DNA from: Nitrospirae bacterium JdFR-85
Lineage (GTDB): Bacteria; Nitrospirota; Thermodesulfovibrionia; Thermodesulfovibrionales; JdFR-85
Assembly (NCBI GenBank): GCA_002011745.1
Contig: MTOU01000012.1
Coordinates: forward strand, 1-64,000
DNA length: 64,000 bases
Direction of reading: 5' to 3'
A program made the position numbers and the translations under genes. A model generated the notes under the pieces. It saw nothing but the letters and a program-made list of their open reading frames with translations. It ran no database searches and was not told the origin of the DNA. Shown one piece after another: positions 26,666 to 35,929 of this stretch; within the stretch, counting starts at the first letter, position 1, and every line of letters starts with the position of its first letter.

Positions 26666-28816
26666 TCATCTCTGATACATGCTTTTTATTTTCATCGATT
26701 CCCTTTTTATCACTTCATTTTTTGATTTTAGTCCAGCTTCAACCAAGTCTTTTATATCTGAATAGGGATAGTTTTTAAGGGTTTTATATATTTCTTCTTT
26801 CAGTTTTTCTATGGCTCCCCTATAGATAATACTCTTCATTGAGAGAATATTTCTTAACTCACCCAGTACCCTGGGGTCTCCTATCTCACCAAGGGCCCTG
26901 ATTATAGGTATCTTATCATGAAAGTCTGCTCCAGTCAGCCCTCTCTTCCCCAGTTTCTTTAGTAGATCAGGAATTAATTCCTTAAGACGGAAGGTCCCTG
27001 CCAAAAATATTGCTTGTTCAGACACTTCTATGTTGTCTGAATTAATCGACTCTCTCAGTGTCTCTATTGCATATCGATCTTTGAACTTTAGAAGACATTT
27101 AAGTGCTTCTGTTCTGACCTTTATATTCTCATGGTGACAATAGTTCCTCACATGGGGAATTATATCTTCTCCTCCACACTCATTCATAATATAGAGCATA
27201 TTCCTCTTCACATACCACCGATTATCCCCCAGTCGCTTAATTGCTTCGGGTATTGCAGAAGGCCCCAACTGGGTTATTATGCTCAAGAGGAATCTTCTTA
27301 CACTTTTTGATTCTTCTTCAATGAGTGCATCATAAAGTGCAGGTATAATCTCTTCGCCATAATACTCAACCAGTTTGAAGGCATCCTCTCTGGCTTGTCG
27401 CCCCATAATCCTTAAGGAATCAATTATAGATAAAATAAATTTCTCCGAATGGATAAAATTTAGAATTGAAGAGGTGACCTGAGGAAATGTATTGAGGGAT
27501 AAATTTCTTTCTATAGTCTCAATAAATTTTAGAATCTCTTTATATCTGCCTGTTTCAATAAAAATTTCAGAGAGTTCTTTTAATTTATCTGTTAGGAACT
27601 TATAATCATTTTCAGATAGTATTTTTGATGAAATGAGATCAAGTAAAACATAAAAGTACTGTTCTTCAATCTTTTCATCAGAAAACTCATCTTTTAGGTC
27701 TTTATACTCAGTATCTTTTAATTGAGAGACATCAGTCTCAAGAATCTTTTTTATCTCTTTATGATAGGTGTCTGACACAAATCGGCCAAATTGCTCCTCT
27801 CTCATCATATCTCTTAAATCTCTTGGGATAAAGAAATCATCGATAAATAAACCTTTTTCCCCAATTTCCAATGCGCCAAACTCTTCAGGAATACATTTGG
27901 CAAATTCATTTAAGAGATTCTTTAATGTCTCTGGTATAACAATGCCTTCTTCATTCAGGAGGGTGATCATCTCAACTACTCTGTCTACAGACATTTCTCT
28001 TAATGTATTGCTCATCTGATCTACTTTATTTGATGTATATTTTACTGTGGAAGACAGAAACTGCTTCTTTAGGTCGGGCCGGAGAGATTTTATCACTTCC
28101 ATTAATTTTTTGATGCCTTCTGCAGAGAAGGACCCTTCTGATGTTCTTCTAAGGTAGGATGTTATTACCTCCTCATAAGCCTCTTCCTTTATTCTGTCAG
28201 CAGAGATTTTATTTATTATCCTTGCAACATCTGTAGGAGGTATCTCCTGGAGCTTGTCTTGAATATCTTTTATACGGAGAGTTCCTGTCATAAGACCATA
28301 TATATACTTTTCCAGTAGTTTACCTCCACTTTTGTCCCTTTCTTTTTTGCCCTCTTCAAATACAAAGGCACTGTAGTCAACAAAGCCCACTCTGATATGA
28401 GTTATCTCATCTTCCTTTAGCTTTTCCTGGAGGTTTTCTTCTTTCTCTGAAATGAGCTTATGAAATCTATACAATTCATCAATACTCAGCCCTTTCAGAA
28501 AGGTAACATATGCAATATTGAGTCTACTTAGATGTAATGCAAACTCTCTAAATACTGGATTTTTCTTGTCAAGATAGTGTTCATCCACAATGATAGTGTC
28601 TTTTGCAATGGCAATCGTAATCTCTGATCTTAGTTCAAAGAGTCTCTGTAGGCGTTCATAGGCACGGCGAAGAGAGTTCTCTACCGCAGGATGGTCTTTT
28701 GGGTAAATAGCCACATTACGGCGTGATATATTCAACTCAATGATCGCATCACTTAGTAGACGAACATCGAGAAGTAAGTTTTCATCCTTCATGTAATATA
28801 TTATCCTATAAATCAT
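26666..28816 (-). CDS. HEAT-repeat protein sharing the HD-GYP neighbour's N-terminal domain
   Basis: A 716-residue soluble protein. Residues about 25-150 (YPKDHPAVENS, FLKGLSIDELY, HIRVGFVDYS) match the N-terminal domain of the adjacent HD-GYP protein. The middle is helical with no recognised fold. The last 220 residues hold HEAT-like repeats (IPEAIKRLGDNRWYVKRN, EALKCLLKFKDRYAIETL, IRALGEIGDPRVLGEL). It is probably a scaffold or partner of the HD-GYP enzyme; this is inference. An ATG at 28792 is an alternative start; neither has a strong ribosome site. Confidence 0.75.
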   Translation of the reverse strand: MIYRIIYYMKDENLLLDVRLLSDAIIELNISRRNVAIYPKDHPAVENSLRRAYERLQRLFELRSEITIAIAKDTIIVDEHYLDKKNPVFREFALHLSRLNIAYVTFLKGLSIDELYRFHKLISEKEENLQEKLKEDEITHIRVGFVDYSAFVFEEGKKERDKSGGKLLEKYIYGLMTGTLRIKDIQDKLQEIPPTDVARIINKISADRIKEEAYEEVITSYLRRTSEGSFSAEGIKKLMEVIKSLRPDLKKQFLSSTVKYTSNKVDQMSNTLREMSVDRVVEMITLLNEEGIVIPETLKNLLNEFAKCIPEEFGALEIGEKGLFIDDFFIPRDLRDMMREEQFGRFVSDTYHKEIKKILETDVSQLKDTEYKDLKDEFSDEKIEEQYFYVLLDLISSKILSENDYKFLTDKLKELSEIFIETGRYKEILKFIETIERNLSLNTFPQVTSSILNFIHSEKFILSIIDSLRIMGRQAREDAFKLVEYYGEEIIPALYDALIEEESKSVRRFLLSIITQLGPSAIPEAIKRLGDNRWYVKRNMLYIMNECGGEDIIPHVRNYCHHENIKVRTEALKCLLKFKDRYAIETLRESINSDNIEVSEQAIFLAGTFRLKELIPDLLKKLGKRGLTGADFHDKIPIIRALGEIGDPRVLGELRNILSMKSIIYRGAIEKLKEEIYKTLKNYPYSDIKDLVEAGLKSKNEVIKRESMKIKSMYQR

Positions 28817-28842
28817 TGTTATTTTCCACAGTTTTTTACTAA

Positions 28843-28848
28843 AATAAT
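28843..28848 (+). promoter_or_regulatory. -10 box placing transcription start at the HMA-protein ATG
   Basis: AATAAT (5 of 6) lies 7 bases before the ATG at 28855. The -35 region is weak. The 38-bp gap also has to serve the divergent HEAT gene. Confidence 0.4.
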
Positions 28849-28854
28849 ATATAC

Positions 28855-29070
28855 ATGGCTTCAGTAAAGCTCAGAGTAGAGAATATGTTCTGTTATGAGT
28901 GTGTTAAAGCGGTTAGAAAGTTTATTGGCTCGATGGAAGGTGTTTTATCAGTGGATGTAGTAGATGGAGGTATAAGGATAGATTTTGATGAAGAGGTACT
29001 TAATGAAGATAGAGTGAGGAAGCTGGTTTCTGATACAGTTCAGAGGCTTGGCTACAGAATTTCTGAATAA
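28855..29070 (+). CDS. HMA-like small metal-binding-fold protein
   Basis: A 71-residue protein with the ferredoxin-like HMA pattern: a CxxC in [27 protein letters not shown] and a C-terminal VQRLGYRI. The usual GMTC is replaced by NMFC. It may be a metallochaperone for copper or another soft metal. The gene has no ribosome site; an AATAAT box at 28843-28848 would place transcription start at the ATG itself, suggesting a leaderless mRNA. Its stop overlaps the region upstream of rpmE. Confidence 0.8.
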   Translation: MASVKLRVENMFCYECVKAVRKFIGSMEGVLSVDVVDGGIRIDFDEEVLNEDRVRKLVSDTVQRLGYRISE

Positions 29071-29087
29071 TGAGAGGAGGTATCTTG

Positions 29088-29306
29088 ATGAAGGAGAAGA
29101 TCCATCCAAAGTATGTAGAAACTCAGGTTATCTGTGCCTGTGGAGAGAGTTTCATTACAAGATCAACAAAACCAAAGATACAGATCGATATCTGTTCGAA
29201 GTGTCACCCTTTCTTTACAGGAAAACAAAAGCTTGTAGATAGTGAGGGAAGGGTTGAGAAGTTCAAGAGAAGGTATGCCAAATTCCAAGAAAAAAACAGT
29301 AAATAA
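29088..29306 (+). CDS. rpmE: 50S ribosomal protein L31
   Basis: A 72-residue zinc-ribbon (C+) form, with CACG near residue 17 and CSKCH near 37 making the four-cysteine metal site, and [17 protein letters not shown]. The ATG at 29088 follows GAGAGGAGG; an upstream in-frame start at 29070 is not credible. Its end overlaps the DUF1385 gene. Confidence 0.95.
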   Translation: MKEKIHPKYVETQVICACGESFITRSTKPKIQIDICSKCHPFFTGKQKLVDSEGRVEKFKRRYAKFQEKNSK

Positions 29307-30219
29307 GCTGAAAAACCTTTCTGCTTTTATTTTTCGTATGCCCCTATGGGCATCTTTTTTTGTTGAGAGAAAGAAGGTTGGTGGACAGGCAGTAATTGAA
29401 GGAGTGATGATGCGTTCCCCTGAACACTGGGGTGTTGTAGTAAGGGGAGCAGATGGGAGAATCCATAGATTTAGAGCACCTTTAAAAAAATTGCCCCTCT
29501 TTTTCAGACTACCCCTTATAAGGGGTAGCAGTGTGCTTGTGCAGTCAATTGTCTTGGGCCTTAAGGCAATAAATTTCTCTGCACAGAAGGCATATGAGGA
29601 GGAGGAAGAGATAGGGACAGTGGCTATGGCCCTCACCTTTCTGGTAGCCTTTGTACTCGGAATGGGACTATTTCTTTTTATACCTCTTTATATAACAAAA
29701 GGTATAGGTTATTTTATTCCTTTAATTGATGAAAATGCCTTTATTTTTAATCTAATTGAAGGTTTTTTGAGAATTGCTATTTTTATATCATATATCATTG
29801 TAATAGGTCTCTGGAGAGAGATGAGAAGAGTATTTGAATACCACGGTGCAGAGCATAAGGTTATTCATACATATGAAGAGGGTAAACCACTTCGGGTTGA
29901 GTATGCATTCTTTTACAGTGCACAACATCCAAGATGTGGTACAAGCTTTCTACTTCTTGTAATGCTGTGTAGTATACTAATTTTCTCTTTTATACCAACA
30001 GAGTGGTCTCTTACAGCAAAGTTTCTATCAAGGGTCCTGCTTATACCTGTAGTGGCCGGTGTATCTTATGAGCTGCTGAGGATTTCTGCAAGAAAGAGAG
30101 AAAGTCTAATACTGAAGCCTTTGATAATGCCTGGACTCATGCTTCAGAGGTTTACTACAAGAGAGCCTAACAAGGATCAGTTAGAGATCGCTATTCTGGC
30201 ATTGAAGGAGGTGCTGTGA
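29275..30219 (+). CDS. DUF1385 (YqhQ-like) multi-pass membrane protein
   Basis: A 314-residue membrane protein of unknown biochemical function. Family features are [17 protein letters not shown] at the N-terminus and [15 protein letters not shown] with [10 protein letters not shown] in the middle, which look like metal-ligand clusters, plus five or so hydrophobic segments. The position between rpmE and prfA is conserved in many bacteria (known from other genomes). The start at 29275 is supported by AGAGAAGG; a GTG at 29242 is possible. Confidence 0.9.
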   Translation: MPNSKKKTVNKLKNLSAFIFRMPLWASFFVERKKVGGQAVIEGVMMRSPEHWGVVVRGADGRIHRFRAPLKKLPLFFRLPLIRGSSVLVQSIVLGLKAINFSAQKAYEEEEEIGTVAMALTFLVAFVLGMGLFLFIPLYITKGIGYFIPLIDENAFIFNLIEGFLRIAIFISYIIVIGLWREMRRVFEYHGAEHKVIHTYEEGKPLRVEYAFFYSAQHPRCGTSFLLLVMLCSILIFSFIPTEWSLTAKFLSRVLLIPVVAGVSYELLRISARKRESLILKPLIMPGLMLQRFTTREPNKDQLEIAILALKEVL

Positions 30220-31292
30220 AGAAGGAAATGATAGAGAAGCTTGCTGCTGTAGAGGAACGATACAGAGAGATTGAGAGGCAACTATCTGATCCTGAGATAT
30301 TTAAAGACAAGAATCTCTATACAAAGCTCTCTAAGGAGCAGGCAGAGATAGAGCCGATTGTACAGAAATTCAGAGAGTATAAGGAGGTTGTTAAGGGGAT
30401 TGAGGAGGCTGAGGAGATACTCAGTGGAACGGATGAGGAGCTGAAGACCCTTGCCCGTGAAGAACTTGAGTTCCTTAAAGAGAGACTTCCTGAGATAGAG
30501 AAGGAGTTGAAGATTCTTCTTTTACCCAAGGACCCCAGAGACAACAAAAATGTTATTCTTGAGATAAGGGCTGGCACAGGAGGAGAAGAGGCAGCCCTTT
30601 TTGCTGCTGATCTTTTTAGAATGTATAGTAAATATGCAGAGAGAATGGGTTGGAAAGTGGAAGTAATTGATTCGAGTCCCACAGGGCTTGGAGGATTTAA
30701 AGAGATAATAGCCTCTGTACAGGGCAAAGGTGCATATAGCAGACTTAAATATGAAAGCGGTGTCCATAGAGTACAGAGGGTACCTGTAACAGAGACATCT
30801 GGAAGGATTCATACCTCAGCAGCAACAGTGGCTATTCTACCAGAGGCAGAAGAGGTGGATATAAAGATAGATGAAAAAGACTTGAGGATTGATACTTATA
30901 GGGCTTCAGGTGCAGGAGGGCAGCATGTTAATAAAGTCTCCTCTGCTGTGAGGATCACCCATATTCCTACTGGTATTGTGGTGCAGTGTCAGGATGAAAG
31001 ATCACAACACAAAAACAGAGAAAAGGCAATGAAGGTCTTAAGAGCAAGGCTCTATGAGATGAAGATAGCTGAGCAGCAGAAAGAGCTTACAGAGGCACGA
31101 AGGTCTCAAGTAGGAACAGGTGACAGAAGCGAAAGAATAAGGACTTATAATTTCCCCCAAAATAGAGTGACTGACCATAGAATTGGTCTTACTTTGAAGA
31201 AGCTACCTGAGATACTGGAAGGAGACCTGGATGAGCTGATTGATGCCCTTATTACCCATTTTCAGACTGAGGAACTTAAAAAGGTAGCATGA
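30216..31292 (+). CDS. prfA: Peptide chain release factor 1
   Basis: Releases peptides at UAA and UAG codons. The 358-residue protein has an N-terminal helical domain, the RF1 recognition segment [16 protein letters not shown] (PxT-type motif PVT) and the catalytic GGQ in [14 protein letters not shown] at 30216 gives a 4-base overlap with the upstream gene; an ATG at 30228 is also possible. It is coupled to prmC, which methylates the GGQ glutamine. Confidence 0.97.
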   Translation: MKKEMIEKLAAVEERYREIERQLSDPEIFKDKNLYTKLSKEQAEIEPIVQKFREYKEVVKGIEEAEEILSGTDEELKTLAREELEFLKERLPEIEKELKILLLPKDPRDNKNVILEIRAGTGGEEAALFAADLFRMYSKYAERMGWKVEVIDSSPTGLGGFKEIIASVQGKGAYSRLKYESGVHRVQRVPVTETSGRIHTSAATVAILPEAEEVDIKIDEKDLRIDTYRASGAGGQHVNKVSSAVRITHIPTGIVVQCQDERSQHKNREKAMKVLRARLYEMKIAEQQKELTEARRSQVGTGDRSERIRTYNFPQNRVTDHRIGLTLKKLPEILEGDLDELIDALITHFQTEELKKVA

Positions 31293-32137
31293 GCAATGCA
31301 ACAACACTTCTCAGGGCTCTTTCTTCAACACTGGAGACAGCAGGCTTTGAAGAACCCTTCAAAGAGGCAGAGGAGCTACTGCTTAACGGAGCAAATATAG
31401 GGAGAACTATTTTATACAGAGATAACCCATTCTTAGAGAAACCTCTACTTAAGAAGATAAAGTTTCTTTTGAAGAAAAGACTTAAGAGAGTCCCTCTTCA
31501 GTATCTCACTGGATATACTGAGTTTTTTGGATTGAAGATATTTACCCCCCCTGGCGTGTTTATACCAAGACCTGAAACAGAGACCATTGTGGAAGAGACA
31601 TTAAGACTTGTCAAAGAGGAAGGACTTCAGAGATCATTAATTTTAGACCTTTGTACAGGTACTGGTTGTATAGCCCTTTGTTTGGCACAACATTTACCAG
31701 ATACAATTGTGTATGGAGTGGATATATCAGAGGAGGCAATCAGGACTGCTCTGGCAAATGCATCAATAAATAGGGTGATGAATGTGAAATTCTACAGAGG
31801 AGACCTTTTTGGGCCTGTAAGAGATAAGAGATTTGACCTTATTGTATCGAATCCTCCCTATGTAAAGAGTACAGAAATAGGGGAGCTACCTCCAGAGATA
31901 AGACTCTATGAACCACTTGAGTCACTCTATGCAGGCAGTGATGGATTGGAGTTTTACAGAAGAATCCTTCAGAATGCAGGAGATTTTCTTAAACAGAAAG
32001 GACATCTTGTGTTTGAACTCGGTATAGGCCAGTCATATATAGTTTCAGAGATGGCTAAGAACAAGGGCTTTTCTCCTGTAAGGATTATCAAAGACCTTTC
32101 AGGGATAGAGCGGGTTATAATCCTAAGGAAGGGATAA
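31289..32137 (+). CDS. prmC: Release factor glutamine N5-methyltransferase
   Basis: Methylates the GGQ glutamine of release factors. The 282-residue protein has an N-terminal helical domain, the SAM-binding [12 protein letters not shown] and the signature NPPYVKS. The ATG overlaps the prfA stop by 4 bases, matching the functional link. Confidence 0.96.
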   Translation: MSNATTLLRALSSTLETAGFEEPFKEAEELLLNGANIGRTILYRDNPFLEKPLLKKIKFLLKKRLKRVPLQYLTGYTEFFGLKIFTPPGVFIPRPETETIVEETLRLVKEEGLQRSLILDLCTGTGCIALCLAQHLPDTIVYGVDISEEAIRTALANASINRVMNVKFYRGDLFGPVRDKRFDLIVSNPPYVKSTEIGELPPEIRLYEPLESLYAGSDGLEFYRRILQNAGDFLKQKGHLVFELGIGQSYIVSEMAKNKGFSPVRIIKDLSGIERVIILRKG

Positions 32138-32139
32138 GG

Positions 32140-33393
32140 ATGGATAGGCTTATTATAAAAGGAGGCAGAAGACTTGAGGGAAAGATTAATATCTCAGGTT
32201 CTAAGAATGCGACACTGCCTCTTATGGCAGCAACACTGCTTTGTCCAGACACCCATAGACTTACCAATGTGCCAGATCTGAGAGATGTGCATACAATGGG
32301 GAACCTTCTTGCTACCCTTGGTGCGGAATACTCTCTCAAAGATAGTGTTTTAGAGATAAATACCTCTTCATTAAAAGAATTTAAGGCTCCCTATGAACTT
32401 GTAAGGACCATGAGGGCCTCTGTTTTAGTACTTGGCCCCCTGATAGCCCGTTATGGCATGGCTGAGGTTTCTCTTCCAGGCGGATGTGCTATTGGGGCAA
32501 GACCAATAAACCTCCATCTGGAAGGTCTTCAGAAAATGGGGGTTGAGATAACTCTTGAATTCGGATATGTAAAGGCAAAGGCTAAAAGACTTCAAGGGAC
32601 CGATATCTATCTGGATATCCCTACTGTTACAGGTACAGAGAATCTAATGATGGCAGCTACCCTTGCAAAAGGGACTACCCGGATAGAAAATGCAGCAAAG
32701 GAACCAGAAGTGGTTAACCTTGCAGAGGCACTAAACAGGATGGGGGCAAGGATAAAAGGTGCTGGCACAGATCTCATTGAGATTGAAGGAGTGGAAGAAC
32801 TCCGTCCCCTTGCTCATACCGTCATCCCTGACAGGATTGAGGCTGCAACATATATTACTGCGGTGGCTATAACAAGGGGTGAAGCACTTATAGAAGGCGT
32901 AAAGCCTGAACACTTAGAGGCTGTTATAGCTAAACTGAGGGAGACCGGTGTAGAGATAAAGACAGAGAAGGATAAGATCTTTGTAAGGGCGGATGACAGA
33001 CCAAGAGCAAGTAATATTAAGACAATGCCGTATCCAGGCTTCCCCACAGATATGCAAGCCCAGTTTATGGCCCTTATGTCTGTGGCAGAAGGAACAAGTA
33101 TAATAAGAGAGACAATATTTGAGAATCGGTTTATGCATGTAGCGGAGCTAAGAAGGATGGGAGCTGATATAATTGTAGAGGGCTCAACAGCTACAGTAAG
33201 GGGGAAGGAGAAACTAAAGGGGGCTCCGCTGATGGCCACAGACCTCAGAGCGAGTGCCTCGCTGGTTATTGCTGCACTTGTGGCAGAAGGAGAAACCATA
33301 GTCGACAGAGTTTACCACCTTGATAGAGGTTATGAGAAGATAGAAGAAAAACTCCGTGCTGTTGGTGCGGATATAGAAAGAGTCAGAATATAA
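32140..33393 (+). CDS. murA: UDP-N-acetylglucosamine 1-carboxyvinyltransferase
   Basis: First committed step of peptidoglycan synthesis. The 417-residue protein shows the EPSP-synthase-like double fold, with [13 protein letters not shown] at the N-terminus and the active-site loop [11 protein letters not shown], in which the fosfomycin-target cysteine is kept. It starts 2 bases after prmC and overlaps hisG by one base. Confidence 0.97.
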   Translation: MDRLIIKGGRRLEGKINISGSKNATLPLMAATLLCPDTHRLTNVPDLRDVHTMGNLLATLGAEYSLKDSVLEINTSSLKEFKAPYELVRTMRASVLVLGPLIARYGMAEVSLPGGCAIGARPINLHLEGLQKMGVEITLEFGYVKAKAKRLQGTDIYLDIPTVTGTENLMMAATLAKGTTRIENAAKEPEVVNLAEALNRMGARIKGAGTDLIEIEGVEELRPLAHTVIPDRIEAATYITAVAITRGEALIEGVKPEHLEAVIAKLRETGVEIKTEKDKIFVRADDRPRASNIKTMPYPGFPTDMQAQFMALMSVAEGTSIIRETIFENRFMHVAELRRMGADIIVEGSTATVRGKEKLKGAPLMATDLRASASLVIAALVAEGETIVDRVYHLDRGYEKIEEKLRAVGADIERVRI

Positions 33394-34031
33394 TGCTTAC
33401 CATCGCCATATCAAAGGGGAGATTAATAGAGGAGAGTCTTAATCTGCTTCATAACCTCGGAGTAGAGTTTAAAGAGGACCTCATCAGCTCAAGAAGATTA
33501 ATCCATTACTCAACTGATAAATCTTTAAGAGTACTTATAATCAGGGCAAAGGATGTCCCTACCTTTGTAGAGAATGGAGGTGCAGATCTCGGAATTGTTG
33601 GTAAGGATATCCTGGTTGAAGAACCTGCCGATGTCTATGAGATGCTTGACCTTGGATTTGGTTATTGCAGGATTGTGGTTGCAGAATCTGAAGACAGAGA
33701 AGGTAAATGTTACCAGAAGGGTTATCTAAGAATTGCAACAAAATATCCCAATATCACAGAGAAGTTTTTCTCACAGAAAGCAGTACAGTTTGAGATAATT
33801 AAACTCTATGGCTCAGTAGAGCTTGCTCCTCATGCTGGTATCGCAGATCTTATTGTAGATCTTGTCTCTACAGGCAACACCCTGAGGGCAAACAAGTTAA
33901 AGGAGGTAGAGACGATTCTTGAATCAACAGCAAGATTGATTGTGAATCGCATCTCTTTTAAGAGCAATAATAAAGAGGTGGTCCAGTTTATTACAAGATT
34001 AAAGGAAGGGCTTGATAGGAAGAATTCTTAG
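33393..34031 (+). CDS. hisG: ATP phosphoribosyltransferase, short form
   Basis: First step of histidine synthesis. At 212 residues it lacks the C-terminal regulatory domain, so it is the short HisG that needs HisZ as partner (family knowledge); no hisZ is in this window. Motifs are ISKGRLIEESL at the start, GADLGIVGKD, and the PRPP loop DLVSTGNTL. The ATG overlaps the murA TAA (TAATG). Confidence 0.95.
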   Translation: MLTIAISKGRLIEESLNLLHNLGVEFKEDLISSRRLIHYSTDKSLRVLIIRAKDVPTFVENGGADLGIVGKDILVEEPADVYEMLDLGFGYCRIVVAESEDREGKCYQKGYLRIATKYPNITEKFFSQKAVQFEIIKLYGSVELAPHAGIADLIVDLVSTGNTLRANKLKEVETILESTARLIVNRISFKSNNKEVVQFITRLKEGLDRKNS

Positions 34032-34054
34032 AGCATTTTTGGTTATAATTAAAA

Positions 34055-34279
34055 ATGCGGCCAAGGTTGTATCTTAGAGTTGGAGACAGGGTAAGACATA
34101 TAAGATATCATTACTGGGGGGAGGGGGTAGTTATTGAAGAGAGGCATTCCAGCCTGGAAGGGGGGTTTTGTTTTGTAAAGATACTATTTGAAGATGGAGA
34201 GGAGAGGCTATTTATCAATGACCTTGACAATGAGTGTTGTTGTTATTATGCAGGCATTAGACTATTATCAACCCTGTAG
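34055..34279 (+). CDS. Small DUF3553-like protein
   Basis: A 74-residue protein with a beta-rich, CarD/KOW-like start (RVGDRVRHIRYHYWGEGVVIEE) typical of DUF3553-like small proteins, and a CCCYY motif near its end. The function is not known. It follows hisG after 23 bp, and its last 12 bases overlap the convergent radical SAM gene. Confidence 0.6.
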   Translation: MRPRLYLRVGDRVRHIRYHYWGEGVVIEERHSSLEGGFCFVKILFEDGEERLFINDLDNECCCYYAGIRLLSTL

Positions 34280-35206
34280 ACATTTAACAAGACTCCGTCT
34301 ATAGAGCCTACCTTGATAGATTCCTTTTTCTTCAAGATATCTTTCAATATCTCTAAGTATCTCCTGTTTGCTCTTACCCCACTTAGGAGCTACAAGTATA
34401 CTGTCTGGTGCTGTGGCGAATAGTCTCTGTATGACTATCTCGGGAGAGAGTCTCTCAAGAAATCTTGCCAGAAAGTCTAAATACTCACTGTAGTCAAAGA
34501 TGTGGAAGGGATGAGTATTGTAATATTTTTCAAGGGCTGTATGTTTTATAACCTGTAGCTGATGTATTTTCAAGAATTCTATAGGCAACTCAGAAACAAC
34601 GTCAGCCATATGCAGCATCTCTTCCTCAGTCTCTGTAGGGAATCCCACAATGATATGGGCACCAATCTTTATCCCTCTTCCATGAGTCATCTCCACAGTT
34701 CTGACAAATGTGGCATAATCATGCCCTCTGTTTATAAACCTGAGTGTTCTGTCATAGATGGACTGAAGACCGTACTCAACAAGTATGAAGTAATCTTTTG
34801 CCAGATTCTCAAGAAGCCTTATCTTTTCTTCATCCACACAGTCAGGCCGTGTCCCGATGGCCAGACCAATCACAGAAGGCTCTGAAAGAGCTTCTTTATA
34901 CAGCGCCTCTAACCTTTCAACAGGTGCATAGGTGTTTGTGTAGGGCTGAAAATATACAATAAACTTTTTGGCACCATATCTTTTGCTGAGATATTTGATC
35001 CCTTCCTGGATCTGTTCCTTAAGTGGTCTTACTGCTCGGCAGGAAGAAGGCCGAAAACTGTCATTGTTGCAGTATATACAACCTCCATATCCCACTGTAC
35101 CATCCCTGTTGGGGCATGTGAAGCCCGCATCTACATTCACCTTATAGACTCTCTCACCAAAAAGTCCTTTTAAGTATACTCCAAAGGAGTTGTATCGTTT
35201 TGCCAT
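34268..35206 (-). CDS. Radical SAM protein, YhcC/TIGR01212 family
   Basis: A 312-residue radical SAM enzyme of unknown substrate. The cluster-binding cysteines lie in FTCPNRDGTVGYGGCIYCN, with the spaced CxxC end typical of this family rather than the plain CxxxCxxC. The downstream sequence (GTRPDCVDEEKIRLL, LVEYGLQS, IVGFPTETEEE) fits the elp3-like core. The ATG at 35206 is preferred; GTG at 35218 adds 4 residues. It follows thiE closely on the same strand. Confidence 0.88.
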   Translation of the reverse strand: MAKRYNSFGVYLKGLFGERVYKVNVDAGFTCPNRDGTVGYGGCIYCNNDSFRPSSCRAVRPLKEQIQEGIKYLSKRYGAKKFIVYFQPYTNTYAPVERLEALYKEALSEPSVIGLAIGTRPDCVDEEKIRLLENLAKDYFILVEYGLQSIYDRTLRFINRGHDYATFVRTVEMTHGRGIKIGAHIIVGFPTETEEEMLHMADVVSELPIEFLKIHQLQVIKHTALEKYYNTHPFHIFDYSEYLDFLARFLERLSPEIVIQRLFATAPDSILVAPKWGKSKQEILRDIERYLEEKGIYQGRLYRRSLVKCLQG

Positions 35207-35224
35207 ATTCCTAAGCACTCACTT

Positions 35225-35848
35225 TCATGTAGAGTATTTATTAACTATTTTAACAAATTCCCTGGCAGTCCTGTATATGTTATCTGAGGTAAGTATTCCC
35301 GAGGCTACAGCCACAGCCTCTGCTCCTGCCTTTATAACCTCTTCAAGGTTGTCCAGTTTTATTCCACCAATGGCAACAACAGGTATACTTACCGCATCTG
35401 TTACCTTTTTAAGGACCTCAATCCCCCGTGGTGTACCAGCAGCCTTCTTTGTTGAAGTGGAAAAGACAGGACCAAACCCTATATACTCAGCCCCGCCTTC
35501 TTCAGCCTCTTTTGCCTGCTCAAGGTCATGAGTGGATATGCCTATTATCTTGTCCTTCATTACCTTTCTCGCTTCCTTTAGTGGAAGATCGTCCTGTCCA
35601 AGATGTACTCCATCTGCACCAACAGAAAGGGCTATGTCCGCATGATCATTAATTATAAAGACAGCTCCATATTCCTGAGTAATCCTTCTCAGTCTCTCTG
35701 CAGTAAGGTATATCTCTCTCCTTGTAAGCTCCTTTTCCCTGTACTGGACCCACTTTACTCCTGCATCAAGCACAGCCTTAACAGTATCCTCAATACTGAG
35801 TGCAGAAAGCCTTCTGTCAGTAATAAAACATATACCTCCAAAAAGCAT
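35225..35848 (-). CDS. thiE: Thiamine-phosphate synthase
   Basis: Joins the thiazole and pyrimidine halves of thiamine. The 207-residue TIM barrel shows WVQYREKELT, FIINDHADIALSVGADGVHLGQDDLP and VVAIGGI, all family signatures. There is no TPP riboswitch in the 80 bp upstream. It is followed 18 bp later by the radical SAM gene. Confidence 0.94.
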   Translation of the reverse strand: MLFGGICFITDRRLSALSIEDTVKAVLDAGVKWVQYREKELTRREIYLTAERLRRITQEYGAVFIINDHADIALSVGADGVHLGQDDLPLKEARKVMKDKIIGISTHDLEQAKEAEEGGAEYIGFGPVFSTSTKKAAGTPRGIEVLKKVTDAVSIPVVAIGGIKLDNLEEVIKAGAEAVAVASGILTSDNIYRTAREFVKIVNKYST

Positions 35849-35929
35849 CTCTTACACCTTATATTATTATTTAAACATAAAAATAAACCTATACTAAACT
35901 CGAATGATAATACATGTTTTGAGTATACC

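Noticed and set aside
35849-35929. Possible TPP riboswitch before thiE
   Set aside because: Only about 80 AT-rich bases are available and the conserved THI-box sequences are absent.
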